64,000 nt of DNA from Tetracentron sinense (GCA_015143295.1 JABCRI010000991.1:62001-126000); one strand, 5' to 3'. Positions 10,881-22,463 are shown, counted from the first letter of the stretch. A program made the numbers and translations. The notes: generated by a model not told the origin, from the sequence alone.

Positions 10881-11840
10881 TTTTGCAGAAATTTCAGTAA
10901 GGGCGCTTTCGTCTTTTGGGTGTTAAACCCTTACCCATAAGGGTTTGCTCGACCCTTTGAGGCCTCACTTACAACATTAAGGGATTTTGAGAGATAGAGA
11001 GAAAGGAGAAGGGGATTTGCAACTAGGGTTTTCCATTGGAGAAGGAATCAAAGGGGTTTAAGAACCCTAGCTCACCCAACTCGTTTTGCTTCAAGTTCAA
11101 GGCTCAAGCTCGTGTGGGGTTCCCTTCTCAAGCTAGGGCAGCACTCTCTACGGTATTTTCAAGAGGGTTTCCTACCCAATCAAGTATAGTTTGAGTAAGG
11201 GCTTTCTTCTTCCAAGTTGGAGTTTAAATCAAGGTCTACACCAAGATCAAGCTTCGATTCAAGGTTAGTACACTCTACTAACTTTCTTTAGCAATAATCT
11301 AGTTTTCCCCTTTGACATTATGATGTTGGTCTTGTATTTTCCCTTACTTGAAATGTGCTATACTTCCTAAACTTAAACAAGATAAATGTGAATGTGGGGT
11401 TGTATGTATGAATGGTGCATGTAGAGGCGATTGGATGCCGTTGGACGTGGTGAAATGTGGGTATGGAAAATGGTGGAAGGGCACTCTATGAATAATGAAC
11501 ATACTTGGATGTTGTGTTGGAAATTTATGCGCTAAAAAGGGGAAATAAAACTACTAAAATGTTGCACACCGGATGTTTGATAATATGCCTAAACCAAGAA
11601 TAAATGAAATTGATAAAGGAAATGGATGTAAGCTTCATGTAATTATTCTTGTAAATGATGACTTGACCAAATGCCATGTTGATCACCTAAATGCTTACAT
11701 GTTATACTATGAATTGAAATATGATGCGATATCCCTCTTGTTACACGTGTCCCCATGATTGTCACTATTGGCACGCCCACGAGCACACATGCATGCATGA
11801 AACCGGGTTTTTCAAGATTGTATTATACATGTTGAATCAA

Positions 11841-12046
11841 GAAATGGAACAAGAACATGACAAGGAGGTTGGTAGCCCAAGGAAGGGTGCTAGCCTCTGG
11901 CTCACAAGAGAAATGGAACAAGAACATGACAAGGAGGTTGGTAGCCCAAGGAAGGGTGCTAGCCTCTGGCTCACAAGAGAAATGGAACAAGAACATGACA
12001 AGGAGGTTGGTAGCCTAAGGAAGGGTGCTAGCCTCTGGCTCACAAG
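11841..12046 (+). repeat. 69-bp tandem units (x3) in element B 5' LTR
   Basis: Three nearly identical 69-bp units; the 3' LTR has two (21626-21762). Each holds GAGGTTGGTAGCCC and GGTGCTAGCCTC, whose arms pair (10 bp with wobbles). In the second unit of the 3' LTR the left arm reads GAGGTTGGCA, converting a wobble to a C-G pair. Confidence 0.9.
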
Positions 12047-12128
12047 TATACAAGTCAAGAACAAATCAAGACATGAGATACAAGACAAGACACGACACAC
12101 ATACATGATTTGACCGAGACACGAAAAA

Positions 12129-14484
12129 TGTCGCGACCCAAAACCCACCCTAGGAGTTAGAGTGAACTTTGGACGACTAATCATGACTTGCTTGACAACC
12201 AACCTGCAAAACCCACAGAGCATATACCATAGAGGACAATATAGCAGAAACATAACTATAAAACACAGCGGAAGTCTAACCAAACCTCTATGAATATACA
12301 TACGCAAATCCAAGTTTATACAAAAAGTAACCAAAAGAAAGTGTGGACAGACCCGCCAAAATACTTGAATGTATATCTCTCATCTCACCCACAGCTATTC
12401 ACTCAGAATCTACAACCACCTAATGGTAACCCTCTACGGGAGGTTCCTCCAAAGGCTCCTCGACGTACTCCTCCTCCACTCAAGAGCTCGGAGCACAGAT
12501 ATCAAATGGAGCAGCTGCTCCGCCATCACCTGCCGACATAAGAAGTACGGCTGAGCATGGAATACTCAGTGGGTACTAAGCACTAACCAACAGTCATAGC
12601 GTACAGATAGCATACATAAAGCAGGAACAATTCTTATAAGTTAGAAGGAAACAATTCATATCATACAAGGAAGTAAAAGAAATTTATAATCATGCTTGTA
12701 TTTCGTAGAAAGCCATTAAAACCCTTGAAAACCTTGTGCACTTGACTTGATTGGAAATACCATTTCCGTGCTTGAAACTTGTCATGTTGTCTTATCTTAT
12801 CATATCATGCGTGTCATGCCATGTCATGCTTGCTTGGAAAGTAAACTACTTGTGAGGGAAGGGAGACCCTTCTTCCTAAATGCCCATGCTTGTCATGTCA
12901 TGTATCATGCTTGCTTGTTCGGAAAAGTAATCTACTTGTGAGGGAAGGGAGACCCTTCTTCCTAAAATGCTCATGCTTGTCATGCCGTGTCATGTCATGC
13001 TTGGAAGAGTAAACTACTTGTGAGGGAAGGGAGACCCTTCTTTCTAAATGCTCATGTCATGTCCTTTCACTTGTGAGATGTCCTTGTGAGATGTACTTGC
13101 GAGGGAAGGGAAACCCTTCTTATGATATGTATGTACTTGCGAGGGAAGGGAGACCCTTCTTATGATAATGCATGATTGACTTGTCCTTGCCAAAAGCGAG
13201 GTAAAACATATCGTAGGATATGCCCCACCTCTACATCCCATTCTTGAAAAACGTCGGTAATCCATGTCATGCATGCGTGCTCGTGAGATCGTGTGCATAC
13301 TTGCATTTGGAATTAAATATGACAATTTGGGTAATTTACAAAGCATAGCATATCACGATTTGAACAAGTAATAAATCGCACATTTTGAGAAATGTAAGAA
13401 ACACACTATCATATGCCCTAACAATTTCATGAATAATTAAACATGTATTCCCTTAATTTATCACTCATTTTATTCACCTTGGCATCTCATCAAACATAGT
13501 GTGTTCATTATTTATTAACCCTACAACATGCTTTTCTAGGTGGGTTTTACTCACATCACACATGTATGTTTATTATGGGTACAATGCCCTCCCCGTTCAT
13601 CCATCACCTTAATACACACGGCATCCAATCGCCCACATTCATCTCCATTCATCATTCACCATTCACCATTCACCATTCACAACCCATCTCATAATACATG
13701 GATGTATAAAGGAACACAAAGAAAATAAAGGAAAAAAAGAACTATAACTAGGAGGGTAGCAAGAAGTACCGACCTTGAACAATGAGGAAGAAACCCCTTC
13801 CAAAAACGACCGTGTAGCTGCTGCCCTAGCTTGGATCACGAGCTCCTCGAATGCTTGAGCCTTGATCTTGAAGAAAACAGGCTTGGGGTTGATCTAGGGT
13901 CTTAACCCCTTTGATTTCTCCCAAATGAAAACCTAGGTTTTGGAAACCCTTCTCCTTTCTCTCTATCTCTCAAAAGACTCTAAGGGTTGTGTATGAACCC
14001 TCAAATGATCGGGCAAAGCCTTTAAGGTATGAGTGAAACGCCCAAAAGACGAAAACACCCTTACTAAATTTTCTGCAAAAACGCGAGTACCGAGCGATCG
14101 GTGTTAATGACCGATCGATCGGTTGCCTACCGATCGATCGGTTTCATAACCGAGCGATCGGTTAAAATTTCACTCTCTGGAAAATTTCCCCATACAAAAA
14201 TCTTGACCAGTCGATAGCCTCCGAGCGATCGGTTTTGGACCGATCGATCGCTCCATGGACCGAGCGATCGGTTGCTTGCAGGTCCAAACTGTTTTGGCCA
14301 TATCTTTTGACTCGCTCGTCGGATTTTGACGATTCAACTTGCGTTGGGTTCGTACTTCAAAAAGGAACATTTCTGACATTTTGGAATTTCCAATTTCTTC
14401 CTTATTTATTAATTATACCTCTTTAAAGGCAAAATAGCCACGAAAGTGTCATGCATTAAATGTGAAAAGGTCCGGGGCTCTACA
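12129..14484 (-). mobile_element. Solo LTR S3 nested in element B 5' LTR
   Basis: TGTCGCGACCC...GGGGCTCTACA on the plus strand, minus orientation, 2356 bp, flanked by aaaaa (12124-12128 and 14485-14489). The uninterrupted site is seen in the 3' LTR of B at about 21840, confirming the insertion. It holds GAAGGG-AGA-CCCTTC repeats (12853-13175) and a CCGATCGATCGG U3 array (14092-14275). Its short ORF (12539-12420) has one stop where others have tryptophan. Confidence 0.95.
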
Positions 14485-14682
14485 AAAAAGGTTTCCGAGA
14501 CATGAGTTTTACCGAGGTTTTTTCATTCATACACGCATGTCAAGATATGGCTATGTATCTTATGCTTTCACTATTGCTTTAAATTAATATCTTGTATTGC
14601 TCACTGTTGTTATGCTTTCACTATTGTTATGGTTAGCTAGTAGTTTGTACTCGCTGAGTATTCCATGCTCAGCCGTACTTTT

Positions 14683-14823
14683 ATGTCGGCAGGTACTGTG
14701 GATGTCCTCGACCCCGAGCCTTGGGTCGAGGAGGAGTATGTAGAGGAGAGGGAGCCACCTATCCCATGGCAGTCTCAGGAGGATGGGGACTTGGATGTGT
14801 GGCCATACCTCGACTACTGTTGA
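14683..14823 (+). CDS. Short acidic ORF in element B 5' LTR (46 aa)
   Basis: ATG at 14683, TGA at 14821-14823. Strongly acidic; motifs MSAGT, PEPWVEEEYVEEREP, QSQ and C-terminal WPYLDYC. An identical frame lies in the 3' LTR (22038-22178). The E LTR versions (53151-53011, 61946-61806) have the same length with no indels, and several differences are synonymous third-position changes. No signal peptide or membrane segment is visible. No known family was recognised. It sits just after the conserved GCTGAG block and may be an upstream ORF or a leader peptide of the genomic RNA. Confidence 0.5.
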   Translation: MSAGTVDVLDPEPWVEEEYVEEREPPIPWQSQEDGDLDVWPYLDYC

Positions 14824-15107
14824 GAGGAGAGGGTTAGAGAGTTTCTTTTTGTATTTTGATAGGTGGGCATGTCCACCTTTACTTTGATTGTAATTGGTAT
14901 ATGTTAACTTGGAATACTATTTGGAGTTATAGAAGAAAAGAAAAAGTTGGCTTATGCTTCTGCACTTATGTTTAGTTTCCGCGCTCTGATTTTCATTGTA
15001 TTATATTATGTTTAGCCTCTTGCATTACAGGATGGTTTGACAGGTACACGTAGTCACCTCTAAAGTATCCCTTAACTCCTAGGAGGTATCTTGGGGCGCG
15101 ACAGAAG

Positions 15108-15125
15108 TGGTATCAGAGCTCTAGG
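15108..15125 (+). other. Element B primer binding site
   Basis: TGGTATCAGAGCTCTAGG after a 4-nt spacer from the LTR end. The first 12 bases match the standard initiator methionine tRNA complement of plant retrotransposons. Confidence 0.9.
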
Positions 15126-15441
15126 CATTAGAGTCCCTAGGGTCACATAGGAATGATACCATGATTGAACTAGGTATTAGAATTACCTTAAAGAGTTGTA
15201 TTCCAAGTATGGACTAACAAGTTAGTCCTAGTCAAGGTAGGTTGAACTCCAACCGAACATAGAGTCCTACGTTAGGAACATGGATTGTATGTGATGCCAT
15301 TGTTGTGTATACCATGTGTGCGTTAATTGTGTTATGCTTATTAAATATGCTTGATGAATATGTATTGAGTGAATTGCGAAAATTGTACTAAATGCGTATC
15401 CAAGTTAGACTCATGTTGTATTGTCGTTCTCAGGAGAAATC

Positions 15442-16678
15442 ATGAGACGCAATACCCGGGGTCGCGGGTACAACACGAGGGGCAATGGAGGTGATGCTCC
15501 ATCGGGTGATGATCAACCCGATTTTGCCCAAGCTTTTGCCTCAATAGCCGAGACCTTGGCTATGCTAGCGGCGAGGCAACCGGCCACTCCACCTAATGCG
15601 GCACTTATACCGGCTCCTCCTAACCGAGCCCAAGCCGGGATAGAAGCTTTCCGGAGGATGAGGCCTCCAACTTTTTGTGAAAGCATTGATCCACTTGTCG
15701 CCGAGGGTTGGATTCGGCAACTTGAGAAGATATTCTCGGTATTGGCACCTACGGAAGTAGAGAGGGTCACATGGGCTACCTTTATGCTTGAAGGCGAGGC
15801 CGACCATTGGTGGAAGTCTGCACTTCGGACCCGAGAGTTGACCTGGCAAGGCCAAGAATGGACATGGGGAGAATTCTTGGACGTTTTCTACAGGAAATAC
15901 TTTCCGGTTGGGATGAAAGAAAAGAAAGAAATTGAATTTATTACCTTGGAGCAAGGTAATATGTCTGTAGCGGCTTACGAAGCCAAGTTCTCAGAGCTAT
16001 CTCGATTTGCTCCACACATGATAGCTACCGAGGCTATGAAGGCCCGGAAATTCGAGAGGGGGTTGAAGGCCTACCTCAAGGATCGTGTCTCAATGTTCCG
16101 ACATGAGACATATTCAGAAGTTGTGGACAAGGCATTGTTGGCCGAGTCGAACTCCGAAGAGTTCTTTAAGAGAAGAGGAATGGAGAAAGGACAGTCTAGT
16201 AGTTCAGGGGAGAAGAGAGCTAGGACTATGTCTTATCGGTCCGCAGGGCCGGCTCAGTCACAGAGGATGTACTCGGCACCACAGGCTCCCCGCCCTTTTG
16301 CTCCACCGGCTTTTCGCCCGGCTACCTCGTATGCTCCTCGCCCCGCAGTGACTCAGGCTACGGGTTATACTCCTCCCACTTATTCACATGATGTCTGCAC
16401 CCTTTGTGGAAGGAGGCATCCAGCAGGGGAATGTCGGAAGGCTACATGAGGTTGTTTTCATTGTGGCGACTAGGGCCACATGATTCCGGATTGTCCCCGA
16501 CGTCGATTGCCAGCTCAGTCTTCGGGGAGCAGGCCCCCGATTAGGCAGACATCTCAGCCTAGCTCTTCTCAGGCTTCGAGGGCCTCACAGTCTACCCGGC
16601 CTCCTCGCCCAGCCACTCAGGGCCGAGTCTTCGCCCTATCGGAGAGAGACGCACGTGCATCCGATGATATCGTGCAAG
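15442..16678 (+). pseudogene. Element B gag
   Basis: The ATG at 15442 (MRRNTRGRGYNTRG) follows the PBS leader and matches the start in element E. The capsid-type domain runs roughly from FRRMRPPTF to VSMFRHETYSEVVDKA. Two zinc knuckles follow: CTLCGRRHPAGEC and CFHC...GHM...DC. Two in-frame stops lie around the second knuckle: TGA at 16447-16449 (glycine in E) and TAG at 16471-16473 (histidine in E). The frame otherwise stays open to CAAG at 16678, where a donor-like GTACGC begins. Gag would form the particle that packages RNA; here it is truncated before the second knuckle. Confidence 0.9.
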
Positions 16679-16819
16679 GTACGCAAAAAAAAAAATTTCT
16701 AGAGTCTAAGTTGTGTAAATTTCTATGGTTTATTATGTGATTAATTATACTAAGGGTTACCTATTTATGATGCTTGTTGTTGTTTGAAATCTACTAATAG
16801 TAGCTACTTAATCGCACAG
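16679..16819 (+). other. Putative gag-pol intron of element B (141 bp)
   Basis: Donor CAAG|GTACGC, acceptor AATCGCACAG|GC; AT-rich between. Spliced, the codon split G/GC gives glycine and continues as [10 protein letters not shown] into protease. Unspliced, the gag frame ends at TGA 16738-16740. Elements A and E have 135 and 136 bp at the same place with the same splice borders, so the joined frame is preserved while the length is not. Confidence 0.65.
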
Positions 16820-19800
16820 GCGCTTTATTAGTGAACGAGTGTCTCGCCCGAGTGTTGATCGACACAGGATCCACTCACTCCTTTGTGTCACCTAGTTTCG
16901 CGAAGGGATTTTTGACTGAGGCTATTCCGTTAGAGCGGGAGTTGACCATTGCAACTCCACTCGGCAAATCAGTCGATACGGACAAGATATTCAGGGATAG
17001 TGTGGTGCAAGTGGGGGAGAATGAACTGTTAGCCGATCTCATCGTCCTAGATTTTCAAGACTTGGATTTTGATGTCATCTTAGGGATGGATTGGTTGTCA
17101 AACCATCATGGGCATGTTGCATGTTTTGAAAAGATGGTGAATTTCAAGCCCGAAGGGGGTAAGCCTTTTCACTTCCGAGGATTAAGAGAAAGGGACGTTG
17201 CTCGCCTCGCAGCCTTGAGTATAGCACACCCAGAAGCACAAAACTCAACGGCTATTCCAATTGTGAGTGAGTTCTTAGATGTGTTCCCGGAAGAACTTCC
17301 CGGATTACCTCCTGATAGAGAGATCGAATTCGCTATAGAGCTTGCTCCGGGTACCGCTCCGATTTCAAGGGCACCATATAGAATGGCCCCTATAGAGCTT
17401 GAAGAATTAAAGAAACAGATTGAGGAGTTACAACAACTTGGTTTCATCCAACCAAGTGTCTCGCCGTGGGGAGCTCCGGTTCTCTTTGTGAAGAAGAAGG
17501 ACGGGTCTATGAGGATGTGTATAGACTACCGTCAGTTGAACAAGGTAACTATCAAGAATCGTTATCCCTTGCCCAGGATAGACGACTTGTTTGACCAACT
17601 GAAGGGAGCGAGATTCTTCTCCAAAATTGATCTTAGATCGGGGTATCACCAATTAAGGATCAAGGCGGAAGATGTTCAGAAGACGGCTTTCAGGACTCGG
17701 TATGGGCATTACGAGTTCCTTGTCATGCCTTTTGGGCTGACGAATGCACCGGCGGCATTCATGGATTTGATGAACCGGGTGTTCCGATCTTACTTGGATC
17801 GATGCGTGATTGCATTCATTGATGACATTTTGGTGTATTCCCAGACACGGGAAGATCACTCACGAGACCTCCGCCTTGCTCTGGAGATGTTGAGAGAGCA
17901 TAGGCTATATGCCAAATTGAGTAAGTGTGAGTTCTGGCTAGAGAAGGTCGCATTTCTTGGACACGTGGTGTCGGCCGAGGGCATTTCTGTAGATCCAGCC
18001 AAGGTTGAGGCAGTCATGAGTTGGGAGAGGCCCAAGAGCGTCACGGAGATACGTAGTTTCCTAGGATTGGCAGGCTACTACCGGAGATTTGTGGAGGGAT
18101 TCTCCAGTTTGGCTGCACCTCTCACCTACTTGACAAGAAAAAGTGCAAAGTTCAGTTGGAGTGACCGATGTGAAGTAAGTTTCCAAGAGTTGAAGAAACG
18201 CCTCACCACAGCCCCTGTCCTTACTGTGCCATCTGGACCTTTTGGGTATGAGGTGTATAGTGATGCCTCGCACGTCGGACTCGGGTGTGTCCTAATGCAA
18301 CACAAGAAAGTCATTGCCTATGCATCAAGGCAGTTGAAAGAACATGAAAAGAACTACCCCACTCACGACTTAGAGCTTGCGGCGGTCGTGTTTGCACTCA
18401 AAATTTGGCGACATTATCTGTACGGGGTGGAGTTCTATGTGTACACGGACCACAAGAGCCTCAAATATCTCTTTTCCCAAAAAGAGCTCAATTTGCGACA
18501 ACGGCGTTGGATTGAGTTCTTAAAAGACTATGAGTGCACGATCCAATATCACCCGAGAAAAGCAAATGTGGTGGCAGATGCTTTGAGTAGGAAACCATCG
18601 GGGTTGTTGGCTCACATGTTGGTGCGGGAATGGAGACTGTTAGACGATTTGGCAAATCTGGACATCAGTGTGAATGATTCTGTCCGCAGTCCTGTTTTGG
18701 CAAATGTTACTGTTCGGCCGTACCTTATAGATTTGATCCAGGAGTACCAGGCCACGGATGCTGACTTGTTGGCTTTTCGGGACAAGGAAATTGCCAAGGG
18801 TAGTACGGACTTCTCTCTCACTAGCCGAGGTGCTATTACATTCAAGGGAAGGCTTTGTGTCCCAGCCAATGCAGACCTTCGGAGAGAGATCATGGATGAA
18901 GCTCACCGTTCAAAGTACACAGTGCATCCTGGGGGTACGAAGATGTACCGGAACCTCAAGAGTCACTTTTGGTGGCGAAACATGAAGAGGGAGGTTGCGG
19001 AGTATGTGGCACGGTGTTTGGTGTGCCAACAGGTGAAAGCGGAGCATTTGAGACCGGCGGGTCTTTTGCAGTCTCTCCCTATTCCCGAGTGGAAATGAGA
19101 ACATATCCCTATGGACTTTATCGTGGGATTGCCGAAGACGGTCAAGAAGACCGATGCTATATGGGTAGTTATTGATAGACTCACGAAGTCCGCTCATTTC
19201 TTACCGTACCGGACTACATTCAACTCCAATCAGTTAGCGGCGCTATATATCAAGGAAATAGTCCGATTGCATGGGGTGCCAGTGAGTATTGTGTCGGATA
19301 GAGACCCAAGATTCACATCCAGGTTTTGGAAAAGCTTTCAGGATGCTATGGGTTCCCGACTAGACTTTAGCACGGCTTTCCACCCACAGACCGACGAGCA
19401 AACAGAGAGGGTGAATCAAGTGATAGAAGACATGCTCCGAGCTTGTATGTTGGATTTTAAAGGAAGTTGAGAGGATCACCTACCTTTGGTGGAATTCGCC
19501 TACAATAACAGTTATCAAGCAAGCATACAAATGGCACCTTTTGAAGCCTTATATGGAAGAAGTTGTAGATCCCCCTTGTATTGGGATGAGGTTGGAGAAA
19601 GAAAGATTTTGGGCCCCGAGTTGATTGAACGAACCGCGGATAGGGTCAAGCTTATACGGGAGAGGTTGAAGACCGCACAGGACAGACAGAAAAGCTATGC
19701 CGACAACCGAAGGAGGGATCTTGAATTCCGAGTCGGTGACTTTGTGTTTATCAAGATTTCACCGACCAAGGGTGTTATGCGATTCGGGAAAAGAGGCAAG

Positions 19801-20151
19801 CTTAGCTCGAGATATGTGGGTCCGTTCGAGATCATTACTCGAGTCGGTGAAGTTGCTTACCGCGTTGCTTTGCCCGCTCACATGGCGGCGGTCCACAACG
19901 TGTTTCATATCTCCCAGCTTCGGAAGTACATCCCGGATTCTTCTCACGTCATCGAGCTTGATCCGGTTGAGATTCGAGAGGATCTCACTTTGGTTGAGAA
20001 GCCGGTTCATATTTTGGATCGAAGTGACCAAGTACTTCGCAACAAGACTATTCCGCTAGTTCTCGTGCAATGGCAACATCACGCTCGAGAAGAGGCTACA
20101 TGGGAATGTGAGGCCGAAGTCAAGGCGAAGTACCCCGAGTTGTTTGAATGA
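16820..20151 (+). pseudogene. Element B pol (PR-RT-RNaseH-INT-chromodomain)
   Basis: Protease active site [11 protein letters not shown] near 16852-16884; RT with [20 protein letters not shown] and catalytic FIDD at 17815-17826; RNase H with VYSDASH near 18253; integrase zinc domain from about 18900 (H...H...CLVC); core from MDFIVGLPK (19111) with DRDPRFTS and HPQTD; GPF motif near 19820; chromodomain-like end (VHILDR...ATWECE...YPELF). Two stops, TGA at 19096-19098 and TGA at 19468-19470, replace tryptophan codons found in E. The frame is otherwise open. Each product acts in the cytoplasmic particle or in nuclear integration; no full-length Pol can be made without readthrough. Confidence 0.95.
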
Positions 20152-20248
20152 TTTTGTGTATGACTTGTAAATTTGTTTCGAATTGTTATACTAAGTTGTT
20201 TAAATTGTAAAGCACGCATTGTCCAAATTTCGAGGACGAAATTTTTGT

Positions 20249-20261
20249 AAGGGGGGGAGAA
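20249..20261 (+). other. Element B polypurine tract
   Basis: AAGGGGGGGAGAA immediately before the 3' LTR; a plus-strand DNA primer site. Confidence 0.9.
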
Positions 20262-22458
20262 TGTAGCACCCCGGACTTTTTCATCTTTAATGAATGGCAC
20301 TCTCGTAGCTAATTGGCCGTTTCGTAGTGTAATTAATAAATAAGGGAGAAATCAGAAATTCTGAAACGTCAGAAATGTTCGTTTTCAAAAGACGGATCCA
20401 ACGCAAGTTGAATCGTCGAAATCCGACGAGCGAGTCAAAAGATATGGTCAAAACAGTCCAGACATACAGAGCACCGATCGCTCGGTCCAGTCAGCGATCG
20501 ATCGGTCCATAACCGATCGATCGGTAGCTATCGCACGGTCAGAAATTTTGTATGGGGAAATTTTCCAGAGAGTGATTTTTTGACCGGTCGATCGGTCATA
20601 AACACCGATCGCTCGGTAGGCAACCGATCGATCGGTCATAACCACCGATCGCTCGGTCTTCGCGTTTTTGCAGAAATTTCAGTAAGGGCGTTTTCATCTT
20701 TTGGGTGTTAAACCCTTACCCATAAGGGTTTGCTCGACCCTTTGAGGCCTCACTTACAACATTAAGGGATTTTGAGAGATAGAGAGAAAGGAGAAGGGGA
20801 TTTGCAACTAGGGTTTTCCATTGGAGAAGGAATCAAAGGGGTTTAAGAACCCTAGCTCACCCAACTCGTTTTGCTTCAAGTTCAAGGCTCAAGCTCGTGT
20901 GGGGTTCCCTTCTCAAGCTAGGGCAGCACTCTCTACGGTATTTTCAAGAGGGTTTCCTACTCAATCAAGTATAGTTTGAGTAAGGGCTTTCTTCTTCCAA
21001 GTTGGAGTTTAAATCAAGGTCTACACCAAGATCAAGCTTCGATTCAAGGTTAGTACACTCTACTAACTTTCTTTAGCAATAATCTAGTTTTCCCCTTTGA
21101 CATTATGATGTTGGTCTTGTATTTTCCCTTACTTGAAATGCGCTATACTTCCTAAACTTAAACAAGATAAATGTGAATGTGGGGTTGTATGTATGAATGG
21201 TGCATGTAGAGGCGATTGGATGCCGTTGGACGTGGTGAAATGTGGGTATGGAAAATGGTGGAAGGGCACTCTATGAATAATGAACATACTTGGATGTTGT
21301 GTTGGAAATTTATGCGCTAAAAAGGGGAAATAAAACTACTAAAATGTTGCACACCGGATGTTTGATAATATGCCTAAACCAAGAATAAATGAAATTGATA
21401 AAGGAAATGGATGTAAGCTTCATGTAATTATTCTTGTAAATGATGACTTGACCAAATGCCATGTTGATCACCTAAATGCTTACATGTTATACTATGAATT
21501 GAAATATGATGCGATATCCCTCTTGTTACACGTGTCCCCATGATTGTCACTATTGGCACGCCCACGAGCACACATGCATGCATGAAACCGGGTTTTTCAA
21601 GATTGTATTATACATGTTGAATCAAGAAATGGAACAAGAACATGACAAGGAGGTTGGTAGCCCAAGGAAGGGTGCTAGCCTCTGGCTCACAAGAGAAATG
21701 GAACAAGAACTTGACAAGGAGGTTGGCAGCCCAAGGAAGGGTGCTAGCCTCTGGCTCACAAGTATACAAGTCAAGAACAAATCAAGACATGAAATACAAG
21801 ACAAGACACGACACACATACATGATTTGACCGAGACACGAAAAAGGTTTCCGAGATATGAGTTTTACCGAGGTTTTTGCATTCATACACGCATGTCAAGA
21901 TATGGCTATGTATCTTATGCTTTCACTATTGCTTTAAATTAATATCTTGTATTGCTCACTGTTGTTATGCTTTCGCTATTGTTATGGTTAGCTAGTAGTT
22001 TGTACTCGCTGAGTATTCCATGCTCAGCCGTACTTTTATGTCGGCAGGTACTGTGGATGTCCTCGACCCCGAGCCTTGGGTCGAGGAGGAGTATGTAGAG
22101 GAGAGGGAGCCACCTATCCCATGGCAGTCTCAGGAGGATGGGGACTTGGATGTGTGGCCATACCTCGACTACTGTTGAGAGGAGAGGGTTAGAGAGTTTC
22201 TTTTTGTATTTTGATAGGTGGGCATGTCCACCTTTACTTTGATTGTAATTGGTATATGTTAACTTGGAATACTATTTGGAGTTATAGAAGAAAAGAAAAA
22301 GTTGGCTTATGCTTCTGCACTTATGTTTAGTTTCCGCGCTCTGATTTTCATTGTATTATATTATGTTTAGCCTCTTGCATTACAGGATGGTTTGACAAGT
22401 ACACGTAGTCACCTCTAAAGTATCCCTTAACTCCTAGGGGGTATCTTGGGGCGCGACA
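20262..22458 (+). repeat. Element B 3' LTR
   Basis: 2197 bp, TGTAGCACCCC...GGGGCGCGACA. Differs from the 5' LTR by lacking S3, having two rather than three 69-bp units, and about twenty small changes. Carries the U3 palindromes (20472-20660), conserved block (near 22009) and the 46-aa ORF (22038-22178). Confidence 0.95.
22038..22178 (+). CDS. Short acidic ORF in element B 3' LTR (46 aa)
   Basis: Same peptide as at 14683-14823. In a 3' LTR it would lie downstream of pol and could be transcribed only from readout of this LTR. Confidence 0.45.
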   Translation: MSAGTVDVLDPEPWVEEEYVEEREPPIPWQSQEDGDLDVWPYLDYC

Positions 22459-22463
22459 GATCT

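Larger units (their letters stand above)
10478..15103 (+). repeat. Element B 5' LTR (contains S3)
   Basis: TGTAGCACCCC...GGGGCGCGACA; about 2265 bp without S3. Order: conserved U3 block with hairpin TCGTCGAAATCCGACGA near 10629, palindrome array 10690-10880, 69-bp tandem units 11841-12046, conserved GCTGAGTATTCCATGCTCAGC block near 14654, short ORF 14683-14823, hairpin AGGTGGGCATGTCCACCT near 14857, then U5. Confidence 0.92.
10478..22458 (+). mobile_element. Element B: near-complete Tekay/Del-type chromovirus
   Basis: Full LTR structure: 5' LTR 10478-15103, primer site 15108, gag 15442, pol to 20151, polypurine tract 20249-20261, 3' LTR 20262-22458. The target duplication gatct is perfect (10473-10477 and 22459-22463). 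The LTRs differ by roughly twenty substitutions by eye over about 2.2 kb plus one extra 69-bp repeat unit, so the insertion is fairly young. The 5' LTR holds solo LTR S3. The integrase ends in a chromodomain-like tail, which with domain order PR-RT-RH-INT places it in the chromoviruses. Four stop codons break gag-pol. Confidence 0.95.

Noticed and set aside
15108-15125. tRNA gene
   Set aside because: This is only the retrotransposon primer site complementary to a tRNA end; no cloverleaf.
17169-17447. ORFs antisense to pol (also 57735-58001, 58368-58703, 59194-59472)
   Set aside because: Mirror frames of conserved pol; they recur only because pol is conserved.
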